A stretch of DNA of 64,000 nucleotides from Hyphomicrobiales bacterium (GCA_900473805.1 UCMS01000030.1:39054-103053); one strand, 5' to 3'. Positions 33,621-43,337 are shown, counted from the first letter of the stretch. Notes: a model not told the origin generated them from the letters alone. Translations and numbers: made by a program.

Positions 33621-34865
33621 CTATCCCCCCAGCACCCTGTCGATCTCGCTCAGTGCCCGATCCACATGCCCCTCGAACACCAGCGTCTCCTCTTCCGTGA
33701 TGATCAGGATTTCCGGCGCCCCGCGCACCCGGACATGCTGCGATTGCGCGAGCCCCTCGTCGAGCCCGCGGGTCAGAAGGTCCATGAAGCGCGTGCCCGG
33801 TCCGGTGATGGCGATCGGCATGGTCTCCTCGGCCAGGCTCAGCATGCGCGACAAGCCCTGGCCGAGGGCAAGCCCGGCCTGGCGGAAGGCATATTCGGAG
33901 GCACGATGCCCCTGGCGGGCGCGACCGGCGATCTTTTCCATCTCCGACAGCGGCACGAAGGTCGCCGGGATAGTGTCCGGCGGCACTTCGAACGCGGTGC
34001 GCAGGATCCCGTAGAAGCCGGCCGAGGCTTCGATGCAGCCATAGGCGCCGCAGCGACAGCGCTTGCCGTCGTCGGCATGCAGCATATGGCCGAAATTGGG
34101 AGCCCGCACTTCGATCTGCCCCTGGGGATCACGCAGCGCCACGCCCAGCCCGATCGAATGACCGAGCGACAGGGTGGCGAGCGACTGAACCGGTTGCTGT
34201 CGCGACTTCTCCAGCCTGAGCAGAAGCGCATGGGTAACCAGCAGGCTCTCGTTGAACAGATGAACACGGGTCGTGCCGAAGCCGGAGAGCGCCTCTTCGA
34301 AATCGAGCGCCTGATAGCCGAAGATCGGCGACCACAGGAGCTTCGCCCCCTCGCGATCAGCCAGGCCCTTGCTGCTGATGGAAACGGTCGCGATATCGCT
34401 AATCGAAAGTCGCGAACGCCCGACCAACCGGTCCAGTGCGGATCGGAAGGAGGCAAGAAAGGCACCGGGCGACTGTGGCCCCTGATCGCGGGCCTCTTCG
34501 AATCTGTCGATCATGGTGCCGCGATAGTCGGCAAGCGAATACTGCACCGCATGCGAGGAAATGCGCACGGCGATCACATAGGCTGCGCTCCGGCGCCTTG
34601 CAAAGAGCACGCGCGGACGCCCGCGCTGTCCCGGATTGAGCACCTCGCGCCGCTCGAGCAGGCCGTTCTTCTCCAGCTGGGCGGTGATCGCCGAAACGGT
34701 CGCCGAGGACAGTCCCGTCGCCGCAGACAGATCGGTGTGTGCCAGCGGTCCTTCCCGTTTGAGTACGCTTAACACGAGCCCGCTGTTCTGGTGACGAACG
34801 GCCTCCGTGCTCGCCCTCGGACTGGCAGTCATGATGGGCTTGTCGCCCGCTTTTGAGTGGTCCAC
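33621..34865 (-). CDS. xylR: ROK family transcriptional regulator, likely xylose repressor
   Basis: 414 aa from GTG at 34865, six bases after GGGAGGAG; longer starts at 34886 or 34976 are less supported. N-terminal MarR-like HTH (HTDLSAATGLSSATVSAITAQLEKNGLLE) is followed by a ROK sugar-kinase-fold domain with the zinc motif CRCGAYGCIEA. The glycine-rich ATP/glucokinase loop is not fully conserved, fitting a regulator. It is divergent from xylFHG and a strong 21-bp inverted repeat lies between them. That it represses xylose uptake is inferred from context. Confidence 0.88.
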   Translation of the reverse strand: MDHSKAGDKPIMTASPRASTEAVRHQNSGLVLSVLKREGPLAHTDLSAATGLSSATVSAITAQLEKNGLLERREVLNPGQRGRPRVLFARRRSAAYVIAVRISSHAVQYSLADYRGTMIDRFEEARDQGPQSPGAFLASFRSALDRLVGRSRLSISDIATVSISSKGLADREGAKLLWSPIFGYQALDFEEALSGFGTTRVHLFNESLLVTHALLLRLEKSRQQPVQSLATLSLGHSIGLGVALRDPQGQIEVRAPNFGHMLHADDGKRCRCGAYGCIEASAGFYGILRTAFEVPPDTIPATFVPLSEMEKIAGRARQGHRASEYAFRQAGLALGQGLSRMLSLAEETMPIAITGPGTRFMDLLTRGLDEGLAQSQHVRVRGAPEILIITEEETLVFEGHVDRALSEIDRVLGG

Positions 34866-34921
34866 CGCATGCTCCTCCCAAAGCATTTGGTCACTGTCTT
34901 TGCAAGCCTCCTCCGCCCGTG

Positions 34922-34971
34922 TTGACAGCGTGAGAATCTTCTGACAGTTATTTTCTCGACTGTCGAGAAAA
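34922..34971 (+). promoter_or_regulatory. xylF promoter and ROK operator
   Basis: TTTTCTCGA (34951-34959) and TCGAGAAAA (34963-34971) form a perfect inverted repeat with a 3-nt centre, 99 nt before the xylF start. A TTGACA box at 34922-34927 would place a -10 around 34945-34950, so the operator would overlap the core promoter or initial transcribed region. Such TTTTCTCGA-like palindromes resemble operators of ROK regulators. Confidence 0.65.
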
Positions 34972-35070
34972 ACCATTGGACGGGGGTCCGTGGGGTAAGG
35001 GCAGTTTCGCAGCGGGCCGTTTCGGTGGGGAGGTCTTCCGTCGGTCCGCTATCACCTTGGGAGGTTTAAA

Positions 35071-36111
35071 ATGAAATCCGTATTGAAGCTGATGGCAGCG
35101 ACTGCCGTCATCGTGAGCCTGCATTCTGTCGCCAATGCCGAAGGTCTGACTGTCGGCGTCTCCTGGTCGAACTTCCAGGAAGAGCGTTGGAAGACCGACG
35201 AAGCCGCGATCAAGGCAGCACTCGAAGCCGCCGGCAACAAGTACATCTCGGCCGACGCCCAGACGTCTGCCGCCAAGCAGCTCACCGACATCGAAAGCCT
35301 GATCGCCCAGGGCGCAAACGCTCTGATCGTTCTGGCCCAGGATTCGGAAGCCATCGGCCCGGCCATCGAAAAGGCCACCGCTGAAGGCATCCCGGTCGTC
35401 GGCTACGACCGTCTGATCGAAAACCCGGACGCCTACTACATCACCTTCGACAACAAGGAAGTAGGCCGCATGCAGGCGCGTGAAGTCTTCAAGGCGAAGC
35501 CGGAAGGCAACTACGTCTTCATCAAGGGCGCATCGACCGACCCGAACTCCGACTTCCTCTATTCCGGTCAGATCGAAGTCCTGAAGGAAGCCATCGACTC
35601 GGGCAAGATCAAGAACGTCGGCGAAGCCTATACCGACGGCTGGAAGCCGGAAGCTGCCCAGAAGAACATGGAGCAGTTCCTGACCGCCAACAACAACAAG
35701 GTTGATGCAGTCGTATCGTCGAACGACGGCATGGCCGGTGGTGTTGTTGCCGCTCTCGAAGCCCAGGGTCTCGCCGGTTCCGTACCGGTCTCCGGTCAGG
35801 ACGGCGACAAGGCCGCTCTGAACCGCGTCGCACTCGGCACCCAGACCGTATCTGTCTGGAAGGACAGCCGCGAACTCGGCAAGAAGGCCGGCGAAATCGC
35901 CTCTGAACTCGCCGCTGGCAAGTCCATGGACGAAATCGAAGGCACCGTGAAGTTCTCCGGCGGCCCGAAGGGCGTCGAAATGAACTCCTACTTCATCGCT
36001 CCGCTGCCGATCACCAAGGAAAACCTGAACACCGTCATCGACGCTGGCTGGATCTCCAAGGAAGAAGCATGCCAGGGCGTTGCTGCCGGCTCGGTTGCCG
36101 CCTGCAACTGA
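35071..36111 (+). CDS. xylF: D-xylose-binding periplasmic protein
   Basis: 346 aa. Signal peptide [23 protein letters not shown], then [21 protein letters not shown]. It matches XylF features: [58 protein letters not shown], and [24 protein letters not shown]. It binds xylose for the XylHG transporter. GGGAGG precedes the ATG. A stem-loop follows the stop, as is common after binding-protein genes. Confidence 0.92.
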   Translation: MKSVLKLMAATAVIVSLHSVANAEGLTVGVSWSNFQEERWKTDEAAIKAALEAAGNKYISADAQTSAAKQLTDIESLIAQGANALIVLAQDSEAIGPAIEKATAEGIPVVGYDRLIENPDAYYITFDNKEVGRMQAREVFKAKPEGNYVFIKGASTDPNSDFLYSGQIEVLKEAIDSGKIKNVGEAYTDGWKPEAAQKNMEQFLTANNNKVDAVVSSNDGMAGGVVAALEAQGLAGSVPVSGQDGDKAALNRVALGTQTVSVWKDSRELGKKAGEIASELAAGKSMDEIEGTVKFSGGPKGVEMNSYFIAPLPITKENLNTVIDAGWISKEEACQGVAAGSVAACN

Positions 36112-36141
36112 TCGAGTGACTGACCTCGTAGCTTGAGCCGG

Positions 36142-36170
36142 AACGCCGCAGCCCTTGCGCTGCGGCGTTT
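36142..36170 (+). promoter_or_regulatory. Intercistronic stem-loop between xylF and xylH
   Basis: AACGCCGCAGC (36142-36152) pairs with GCTGCGGCGTT (36159-36169 region), 6-nt loop. It lies 31 nt after the xylF stop within a 238-bp gap. It could be a partial terminator or a stabilising structure giving excess XylF over the membrane subunits. Confidence 0.65.
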
Positions 36171-36349
36171 CGACTGGTCGGGAGCATCGCGGCTGGAAAC
36201 CCGGTCGGCTTTAAGGGGCCGCAACCGGCGAAGTCCGGACCGCAGACAATGAAAGATGCCTCGATCCGCATGGCGGGTCCAATGCCCGCGGTCGCGTGTG
36301 TCCCACGCGCCCTTCGCAAGCCGACAACCGACTGGGGAGAATAAATCGT

Positions 36350-37663
36350 ATGGCGGATCACAGCCTTGCCACGCCCGCGCCCGGCGCCCGGGCATCCAAT
36401 GTTTCAGCGCTCAAGCGCTTCTTTCAAGCCACCGAGATCGATACGCGCCTGCTCGGCATGGTGATCGCACTCGCGATCATCTGGATTGGCTTCGACTTCC
36501 TGTCGGGCGGCCTGTTCCTGACACCGCGCAACCTGTGGAACCTCTCGGTCCAGGCGGCCTCCGTCTCGGTCATGGCGACGGGCATGGTGCTGGTCATCGT
36601 CACCCGCAACATCGACCTCTCGGTCGGCTCGATCCTCGGCTTCGTCGGCATGATCATGGGCGTCCTGCAGGCCCGCATCCTGCCGCCGATCATCGGTTTC
36701 GAACATCCGCTGATGTGGATCATCGCGCTTGGCGCCGGCATTGCCGTCGGCACGGCCATCGGTGCCTTCCACGGCGCGATCATTGCCTTTCTCGGCGTGC
36801 CCGCCTTCATCGTCACCCTCGGCGGCCTGCTCGTCTGGCGCGGTGCCGCCTGGATGGTGACCTCGGGCGCGACCGTTGCCCCGATGGACACCACCTACCG
36901 CCTGATGGGCGGTGGCGCGGACGGGTCCATCGGCTCCAGCGCCAGCTGGATCGTCGGCCTCGTCGCCTGCCTTCTGGTCGTCGCGTCGATCCTCAATACC
37001 CGCAAGCAGCGCCGCCGCTTCGGCTTCCCGCTGCGTCCGGTCTGGGCGGAGTATTTCCTCGTGGCCGCCGGCTGCGTGGCGATCCTCAGTGCCGTCTGGG
37101 TGGCCAACAGCTATTACATGCCGGTCAACCTGGCGAAGAAATACGCCGCCGCCAATGGCATCGACTGGCCGGAAGGCGGGTTACAGATCGGTCTCGGCAT
37201 CGCCATTCCGGTTCTGATCGCCATCGGCATCGCCATGGTCATGGCCTTCATCACCAACCGCACGCGCTTCGGCCGTTACGTCTTCGCCATCGGCGGAAAC
37301 CCTGAGGCCGCCGAACTCGCCGGCATCAAGGTGAAGTGGGTGACCGTCCGCATGTTCGCGCTGATGGGTGCGCTCTGCGCCGTGGCCGCCGCCATCTCGA
37401 CCGCCCGCCTGAACGCCGCGACCAATGCGCAGGGCACGCTCGACGAGCTCTACACCATCGCGGCTGCCGTCATCGGCGGCACCTCGCTCGCCGGCGGTGT
37501 CGGCACCATCGCCGGTGCCATGCTCGGCGCCGTCGTCATGCAATCCTTGAATTCGGGCATGGTTCTGCTCGGTCTCGACACGCCGCTGCAGAGCATCGTC
37601 ATCGGCATCGTGCTCGTGATCGCGGTCTGGCTCGACACCGTCTACCGCGCCCGTGCGAAGTAA
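36350..37663 (+). CDS. xylH: Xylose ABC transporter permease
   Basis: 437 aa from the ATG at 36350, with GGGGAGA upstream. About ten hydrophobic segments are visible. Permease landmarks include RNIDLSVGSILGF, GVPAFIVTLGGLLVWRG and LGGNPEAAELAGIKVKW-like sequence (AIGGNPEAAELAGIKV) as in the BPD_transp_2 family, and IGGTSLAGGVGTIAGAMLG near the C-terminus. It forms the membrane channel with XylF and XylG and is separated from xylG by 15 nt. Confidence 0.92.
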   Translation: MADHSLATPAPGARASNVSALKRFFQATEIDTRLLGMVIALAIIWIGFDFLSGGLFLTPRNLWNLSVQAASVSVMATGMVLVIVTRNIDLSVGSILGFVGMIMGVLQARILPPIIGFEHPLMWIIALGAGIAVGTAIGAFHGAIIAFLGVPAFIVTLGGLLVWRGAAWMVTSGATVAPMDTTYRLMGGGADGSIGSSASWIVGLVACLLVVASILNTRKQRRRFGFPLRPVWAEYFLVAAGCVAILSAVWVANSYYMPVNLAKKYAAANGIDWPEGGLQIGLGIAIPVLIAIGIAMVMAFITNRTRFGRYVFAIGGNPEAAELAGIKVKWVTVRMFALMGALCAVAAAISTARLNAATNAQGTLDELYTIAAAVIGGTSLAGGVGTIAGAMLGAVVMQSLNSGMVLLGLDTPLQSIVIGIVLVIAVWLDTVYRARAK

Positions 37664-37678
37664 GGGGAGTTGAAACTC

Positions 37679-38464
37679 ATGTCGGAAAACCGCACCCCAC
37701 TCGTGGAAATGCGCAACATTTCCATCTCCTTCGGCGGCATTCATGCCGTGGACGATGCATCCGTCGACCTCTTCCCCGGTGAAGTCGTCGCGCTTCTCGG
37801 TCACAACGGTGCCGGCAAGTCCACCCTGATCAAGATCCTGTCGGGCGCCTACAAGCGCGACAACGGCGACATCCTGGTCCGTGGCGACTTCGCCGAGATC
37901 AACAACCCGCGCGACGCCAAGAAATACGGCATCGAGACGATTTATCAGACGCTCGCCGTCGCCGATAACGTCGATGCCGCCGCCAACCTCTATCTCGGCC
38001 GCGAGCTGCGCACCCCCTGGGGCACGCTCGACGACGTCGCGATGGAAGCCAAGGCGCGCGAAGTCATGGGTCGCCTGAACCCCAACTTCCAGCGCTTCAA
38101 GGAGCCGGTCAAAGCCCTCTCCGGTGGTCAGCGCCAGTCGGTGGCGATCGCGCGTGCGATCCTCTTCGACGCCCAGATCCTGATCATGGACGAACCGACG
38201 GCCGCCTTGGGCCCGCAGGAAACCGCCCAGGTCGGCGAGCTCATCCAGCAGCTGAAGAAGGACGGCATCGGCATCTTCCTGATCAGCCACGATATCCACG
38301 ACGTCTTCGACCTCGCCGACCGCGTCTTCGTCATGAAGAACGGCCGCGTCGTAGGCCACGCCCGCACCGAGGATGTCACCAAGGACGAAGTCTTGGGCAT
38401 GATCATCCTCGGCAAGTGCCCTCCGGGGGCAGTACCGGGGCCTGGGGCCATGCAGACGGCGTGA
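37679..38464 (+). CDS. xylG: Xylose ABC transporter ATP-binding protein
   Basis: 261 aa from the ATG at 37679, nine bases after AAGGGGAG; a TTG at 37670 is immediately next to it and less likely. One ABC cassette: Walker [11 protein letters not shown] loop, signature LSGGQ, Walker B ILIMDEP, switch His in [10 protein letters not shown]. coli XylG has two cassettes in one chain, so this form must work as a homodimer. The operon ends at a terminator. Confidence 0.92.
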   Translation: MSENRTPLVEMRNISISFGGIHAVDDASVDLFPGEVVALLGHNGAGKSTLIKILSGAYKRDNGDILVRGDFAEINNPRDAKKYGIETIYQTLAVADNVDAAANLYLGRELRTPWGTLDDVAMEAKAREVMGRLNPNFQRFKEPVKALSGGQRQSVAIARAILFDAQILIMDEPTAALGPQETAQVGELIQQLKKDGIGIFLISHDIHDVFDLADRVFVMKNGRVVGHARTEDVTKDEVLGMIILGKCPPGAVPGPGAMQTA

Positions 38465-38490
38465 GCGTCGCCAAAATGAAATGAGACAGG

Positions 38491-38516
38491 CGAGGGGGCG
38501 TTAAGCTCCCTCGTTT
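38491..38516 (+). terminator. Terminator of the xylFHG operon
   Basis: CGAGGG.GC (38491-38499) pairs with GC.CCCTCG (38505-38513) over GTTAA with one G-T pair, then TTTGCG. It closes the operon. Confidence 0.75.
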
Positions 38517-38634
38517 GCGTTTCGGGGGATTAACAACTGCCTCGCGCTGATGGAGTACCCTTGGGCTTCTTCACTGTTGCCAAGGCGTTTCAGGGGGCAA
38601 GCGGCGACCTTTTAATGCTCCTAGATATTGGGGT

Positions 38635-39132
38635 ATGCATGCCCATTACGCCAAAGTGCCAGACGCCGCTGCCCGTGTTGGATTTTCAATGCCGAGAAGA
38701 AGACAGTTTAACGGAATTTGTTGCGACACCCTGGGTAGCTTTGTCAGTCGTTACAATGATTTGGATGGCTATTGGGCCTTAGGGCAATATGCCTCGTTCC
38801 TGAGGCAAACAGGCGACCAGCATTTACAGTTCCAGCTGCTGCAGGATTCCTGTTTGCCCGCGTGTTTCAAATTCACCGCATCGACGACATACTATCGACG
38901 TGCGGTGATACAGATGATGGCTACGAACGAGATGCCGCCCACTTGGCTCGCTGATGCATGCATCCTATTTTCTTTGACGGGTCCAACGAGTGCTTTTTGC
39001 GAGATCGCAATCACGTCTGATCTCGGCAAAGTTTACCGCGCCAATCGGACTGTCGAGGTGAAGCCTCATAACCCGATTTACGAGCACCGCAGAAGCGGCA
39101 GCTTCGGGCCCTCAAACCAGCGCTGCCAATAA
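38635..39132 (+). CDS. Unrecognised protein in an AT-richer island
   Basis: 165 aa. I do not recognise the family. The sequence is well ordered and protein-like: CCDTLGSFVSRYNDLDGYW, ALGQYASFL, YYRRAVIQMMATNEMPPTWL, TSAFCEIAITSDLGKVYRAN. Four Cys are spread over the chain. No signal peptide or membrane segment is visible. Base composition is lower in G+C than the xyl operon, and only a weak GGGG precedes the start. It is convergent with the next unrecognised gene, 30 nt away. Confidence 0.65.
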   Translation: MHAHYAKVPDAAARVGFSMPRRRQFNGICCDTLGSFVSRYNDLDGYWALGQYASFLRQTGDQHLQFQLLQDSCLPACFKFTASTTYYRRAVIQMMATNEMPPTWLADACILFSLTGPTSAFCEIAITSDLGKVYRANRTVEVKPHNPIYEHRRSGSFGPSNQRCQ

Positions 39133-39162
39133 AACGGATGAGCCAAGGCATCTAATGCCGCT

Positions 39163-39861
39163 CTAGTCCGCTCCCGGCAATCGTCTTGACCGTTGCTCGA
39201 TCCACCAGTCGTTCTGCCAGTCCTCATAACCGAGCAGGGAGCCTTGCAGGCGCTCAAGATCATCGTCCCAGTCGCGGCTCCGGTTCAGGATGTCTCTGAT
39301 ATAGGCGTTGATCCGCCAAGCCTCGTCCGGAAGTGCGAAGAGCACGTCCCGCATGCCATCAAGATCTGGATGCTGTTGCTTGAGGGCAGGCACCGGCGTG
39401 TCGATGATACGGCGCAGGATTTGACCGGAGGCCACAAATGGTTCGAAAGGCTCCAGCAATTCGTCGAACCAGTCGGATGGATAGACATCGCCGAACACTG
39501 CCAACGGTTTTCGACCGTCCAGCATCAGCGGAAGTTCAAAATTGGTATGGATCAAATAGGGAACGGCATCGAATGCAAGATACGGTCGACTAAGGCCGGT
39601 AAGAATGGCATCCGGCACGATGGGCGGGATGCACAGAGCGCCGATCTTTTGCATGACGCGTGGTGATAGTCCAACATAGAGACCCTTTAGATCGGGATCC
39701 GAGTCGCTTTCCGGCGCCAGAACCGCCTTCAATTGCTCCAAATCCTCGATGCGGACGCGCCATTCTGCGCTGACGGTCTTGGTGACGTCATCAAAGCCTT
39801 GCAAAACGAAATTGGAAGAGCGGCTCAAGCGATGACCTGTCGTCGTGGTGTCTGACAACAC
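39163..39861 (-). CDS. Unrecognised soluble protein
   Basis: 232 aa if the GTG at 39861 is used; the start is uncertain because TTG codons just downstream and the longer frame to 39996 are also possible. The body looks globular and acidic: EWRVRIEDLEQLKAVLAPES, YVGLSPRVMQKIGALCIPPIVP, YLIHTNFELPLMLDGRKPLAVF, and a Trp-rich C-terminus (GYEDWQNDWWIEQRSRRLPG). No signal peptide. Composition is intermediate. Family unknown. Confidence 0.6.
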   Translation of the reverse strand: MLSDTTTTGHRLSRSSNFVLQGFDDVTKTVSAEWRVRIEDLEQLKAVLAPESDSDPDLKGLYVGLSPRVMQKIGALCIPPIVPDAILTGLSRPYLAFDAVPYLIHTNFELPLMLDGRKPLAVFGDVYPSDWFDELLEPFEPFVASGQILRRIIDTPVPALKQQHPDLDGMRDVLFALPDEAWRINAYIRDILNRSRDWDDDLERLQGSLLGYEDWQNDWWIEQRSRRLPGAD

Positions 39862-39994
39862 AATACAGCACACCAGAGACACAGTCGACGCGAAGTCGAC
39901 CCATGGAAAAATCCGTCGCCCGCGCTGTTCGCCTCCTATCTGCCGGCGCGTGTCTTGGATGACATCTCCGCGCAGCCGAACTTCGGAGGCCGCC

Positions 39995-40502
39995 ATGTCC
40001 TACACCCGCTTCGCCGCGATGATCGCCACCTCCACCGTTGTCATGTTCGCGCTGATGTATCTCAACACCTATGCGCTCGACCATGTCACCTACAGCCAGA
40101 CACGGACCTGGATGGCGCTGATGATGGGGGGTGATGGCGATGATCATGATGAGCTTCATGGCCTCGATGTATCGGAACCCGCGTCTCAACGCGGCCATCA
40201 TCGCCGGCAGCGTCGTCGTCTTCGCCTTCTCCCTCTGGCTGGTGCGCAGCCAGGAGACCGTGTCCGACGTCAGCTACATGAAGGCGATGATCCCGCACCA
40301 TTCGATCGCCATCATGACCAGCGAGCGGGCTCATGTCCGTGATCCGCGCGTACGCAAGCTGGCCGATGAGATCATCGCAGCGCAGGTCCGCGAGATCGGC
40401 GAGATGAAGTCGCTGATCGCCGACCTCGAATCCAATCCGCCGGCCGAGGACGCCGAGGACCTGCCGCCGAAGATGTTATCCGAAAACGCCGTTGCGCCCT
40501 GA
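39995..40502 (+). pseudogene. DUF305 membrane protein gene with +1 frameshift
   Basis: The frame from ATG 39995 encodes a membrane N-terminus (MSYTRFAAMIATSTVVMFAL, then YLNTYALDHVTYSQTRTWMALMMG). It shifts at a run of six G (40126-40131). Deleting one G restores MMGVMAMIMMSFMASMYRNP and the DUF305 body in the downstream frame (VSYMKAMIPHHSIAIMTSERA, KLADEIIAAQVREIGEMK). DUF305 proteins are often copper- or stress-linked His-rich envelope proteins. Either the gene is disrupted or the run is a sequencing error. Confidence 0.85.
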
Positions 40503-40586
40503 TCGCCGTCTCGCGGATGGCCCGGAACGGAAGCGGCCGGGGCATCGTTTGCCCCGGCCTCTCGTTGTTCCCCTGCGGCCGAGACC

Positions 40587-42392
40587 TCAGGCCGCCCGGC
40601 GCATCTCACCGGCGCCGCTTCGCCCGCCGATCTCGAACTTCGCGATCAGCTGGAACAGCGCGTCCGCCTCCCTGGCCAGCGAGTGGCTGGCGGCGGTCGA
40701 TTCCTCCACCATGGCGGCATTCTGCTGCGTGCCCTGGTCCATGATCGCAACGGCCGTATTGATTTCCTTGAGCCCCATCGCCTGGTCGCCGGAGGCTTCG
40801 ACAATGGCGTTCACGTTGACGCTGACCGCCTGAATCTGCGCGACGATGTCCTCCAATGCCTTGCCCGTCGCCACCACAAGGTCGACGCCGTTCTTCACTT
40901 GGTTGCCGGACTTGCCGATCAGGGCGCGGATTTCCTTGGCCGCACTTCCCGAGCGCTGCGCAAGCTCGCGCACCTCTTGTGCCACCACGGCAAAGCCCTT
41001 GCCCGCTTCCCCGGCACGCGCCGCCTCGACACCGGCATTGAGCGCCAGAAGATTGGTCTGGAAGGCGATCTCGTCGATCACGCTGATGATCGTGGTGATT
41101 TCCTGGGACGATCCTTCGATCTCCTGCATGGCCGTGATGGCCCGCTCGACGATCGAGCCGGACCGTTCTGCCGCTCCGCGTGTCTCGTCCACCTGCCGCC
41201 CGGCCTCGCGGGCGCGATGGCTGGTTTCGCCGATCGTGGTGGTGATCTGCTCGAGGGCCGCTGCCGTTTCCTCGACAGACGCCGCCTGCCGCTCGGTACG
41301 CTTCGACAGATCGTCGGCGGCGGAATGGATCTCGCTGGAGCCGGCAGCGATCGCCTGGGCATTCTGGCCGACCCGGCGCATCGCGTCTTCGAGCTTGCCG
41401 ACGGCATCGTTGAAATTCACCCGGATGGCGTCCAGTCGCTCGGCAAAGGCGTCCGTGATCCGATGCGTCAGCCGCCCCTCGGAAAGCTGTCCCAAGGCAT
41501 GGCCGATGCTGTCGACGGCAAATCGCACCTCGGCGGCATCCTGTGCCGCCAGCCGTTCCCGCTCCTGTCGCTGCTGTTCCGCAAGGTTGCGGTTCGTTTC
41601 CGCCTCGGCCTCCAGGCGCACCCGCTCGCGAGCATTGTCGCGGAACACGGCAACGGTGGATGCCATCACACCGATTTCGTCACGGCGGCCTTCGCCATAG
41701 ATCGTGACATCGAGATCGCCATGCGCCAATCGGTCCATCGCCGTGGTGATCGAATTGACCGGACGGATGACGCCCGAAACCACGGTCCAGATCGAGAAGC
41801 CAGCAATACCGGCCGCCGCCACGGACAGACCCACCATCAGCGCCGTCAACATCGTTTTGAGGAGATTTCCGATCTCGAGGTTTTCCTTCGCCACCCGGAT
41901 CTGCAGATCGATCAGCCGGGAAATCTCGGTGCCCAGCGGATCGATTGTCGGGTAAAGCTTCTTGTCGGCAAAGCTCGCCAGTCCCGCCATATCCTTGGAC
42001 TTCAACAGAGCCTGCAATTCCTTGACGCCGGCATCGGCACCCTGACGAACCATCAGGAACTCGTCGGCAATGCCCTTTTCCTCAGGCGTCAGATAGGTGA
42101 CGATATACTCGCCCCACTTCTCTTCGATCTTGCCCATCGCCGCATCGACGCTCTTTTGCCCCTGTTCGAAGCTGAAAGCGCCCGAGCGCACCTTGTGCAC
42201 GGCATCGACGATGTCGACCGCATAGGCGTCGGCGATGACCTTCAGCTGTTCCATCGGAATGACGCGATCGGCGACGATCGTGTTGGCGAGTTTGGATTGC
42301 TCGTTCATCGCATAGAATGAAAAGCCCGAGATCACCACGATGACGATTGTCAAAAGTGAGATGCAGGCCAGCAGTTTCAAGCGAATGGTCAT
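40587..42392 (-). CDS. Methyl-accepting chemotaxis protein with four-helix-bundle sensor
   Basis: 601 aa. TM1 ([19 protein letters not shown], about 8-27), a ~150-residue helical periplasmic sensor of the 4HB_MCP type, TM2 ([21 protein letters not shown]), HAMP ([23 protein letters not shown]) and a signalling domain with tip [28 protein letters not shown]. It ends [13 protein letters not shown] and has no xWxxF docking motif, unlike the MCP at 22.2-24.6 kb. The ligand is unknown. A G10 tract lies 57 nt upstream. Confidence 0.92.
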   Translation of the reverse strand: MTIRLKLLACISLLTIVIVVISGFSFYAMNEQSKLANTIVADRVIPMEQLKVIADAYAVDIVDAVHKVRSGAFSFEQGQKSVDAAMGKIEEKWGEYIVTYLTPEEKGIADEFLMVRQGADAGVKELQALLKSKDMAGLASFADKKLYPTIDPLGTEISRLIDLQIRVAKENLEIGNLLKTMLTALMVGLSVAAAGIAGFSIWTVVSGVIRPVNSITTAMDRLAHGDLDVTIYGEGRRDEIGVMASTVAVFRDNARERVRLEAEAETNRNLAEQQRQERERLAAQDAAEVRFAVDSIGHALGQLSEGRLTHRITDAFAERLDAIRVNFNDAVGKLEDAMRRVGQNAQAIAAGSSEIHSAADDLSKRTERQAASVEETAAALEQITTTIGETSHRAREAGRQVDETRGAAERSGSIVERAITAMQEIEGSSQEITTIISVIDEIAFQTNLLALNAGVEAARAGEAGKGFAVVAQEVRELAQRSGSAAKEIRALIGKSGNQVKNGVDLVVATGKALEDIVAQIQAVSVNVNAIVEASGDQAMGLKEINTAVAIMDQGTQQNAAMVEESTAASHSLAREADALFQLIAKFEIGGRSGAGEMRRAA

Positions 42393-42754
42393 AAGAGCCT
42401 CGGAAGGGTAGGCGGGTTGACGTCACGGCGGCGCAAGCATCCGAATGAGGGGGGGGGGCGCGGCCAAAGCCGGTATCCTGTCCCCTTATGAGTGCCGATG
42501 CGTCGATCCACGCAAAACCAGCGTCTGAAGTCGCATGCACGCCCCTGCAAGATTGAGGGATTGTCCGTTTACGCTTCGCTAAACTGTGCGCTCAAATGCA
42601 GTGCGTACATGAGTATTTGCGCAGATTCAGAACAATAAGCCGTTAATGCGGCAACCGACGCGCGCACGGAGCCCGCGACCTGCGGCAACTAGGCGTTTTT
42701 GCAGAGTGTGGACGGCATAGCGACGAGGCAAGATGGAACGATGTAATTCCGTCG
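42393..42754. other. Intergenic region upstream of the four-helix-bundle chemoreceptor
   Basis: 362 bases. The notable element is a run of ten G at 42449-42458, 57-66 nt before the MCP start. The rest has no supported gene. A short minus-strand frame at 42082-42540 runs antisense into the MCP frame and is rejected. Confidence 0.6.
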
Positions 42755-43138
42755 TCACACGCCCCTGATCAGCGCCCCGATGGTCCCGCCGACAAGCAGC
42801 ACGATCCCGATCAGGAAGGTCAGGGCCGCGCCCGGTCCGCGCTTGCGCGCATCCGCATAGTACTCTGCCGCATAAAGCGCCCGCGCCGCCGTCCAGCCGA
42901 GACCAAGCAGCCCGGCCAGAATGTCGGAGACGTAGAAGCCGAAGATCCAGAGCGAGGGCAGGAACAGCACCAGCTGCTCGACGGTGTTCTGCTGCACCCG
43001 AAAGATCCGCTCGAAGTCGGCATGGCCCGTCGTCTTCGGCGCCTCCACGCCGAATTTCTTCCGCGCCTGGCCGACCTTCAGCAGGAACCAGCAGTAGGTA
43101 AGCAGGGCGGCAAAGGTGGCGAGAATGGTGAAACGCAT
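42755..43138 (-). CDS. MAPEG-type membrane protein
   Basis: 127 aa from ATG 43138 (MRFTILATFAALLTYCWFLL); ATG 43162 gives eight more residues and the choice is uncertain. Four hydrophobic segments and the sequence RIFRVQQNTVEQLVLFLPSLWIFG are typical of the MAPEG superfamily (microsomal glutathione transferase and leukotriene synthase relatives). The conserved N-terminal ER..R..Q.N.VEQ region is intact. The substrate is unknown. Confidence 0.85.
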   Translation of the reverse strand: MRFTILATFAALLTYCWFLLKVGQARKKFGVEAPKTTGHADFERIFRVQQNTVEQLVLFLPSLWIFGFYVSDILAGLLGLGWTAARALYAAEYYADARKRGPGAALTFLIGIVLLVGGTIGALIRGV

Positions 43139-43337
43139 GAAAATATCCGGCGGTGGGAGCATGGTTAACGAAGGATTGGTAGGCGGCGTGTCATCAGAAC
43201 GCAAGCAAGCAAGGTTACCGTCGGTCAGTCTTCGTGATGGCGGCCCTGCTTGTCCGCTGGTGGCTTTTCCGCCATCATCCCATGCCATGGTTCGCGGCGA
43301 AGCAATCACCGCCGACAGAGAAAGACGAACAGACGAC

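Noticed and set aside
40683..42320. 545-codon plus-strand open frame
   Set aside because: Antisense shadow of the four-helix-bundle chemoreceptor.
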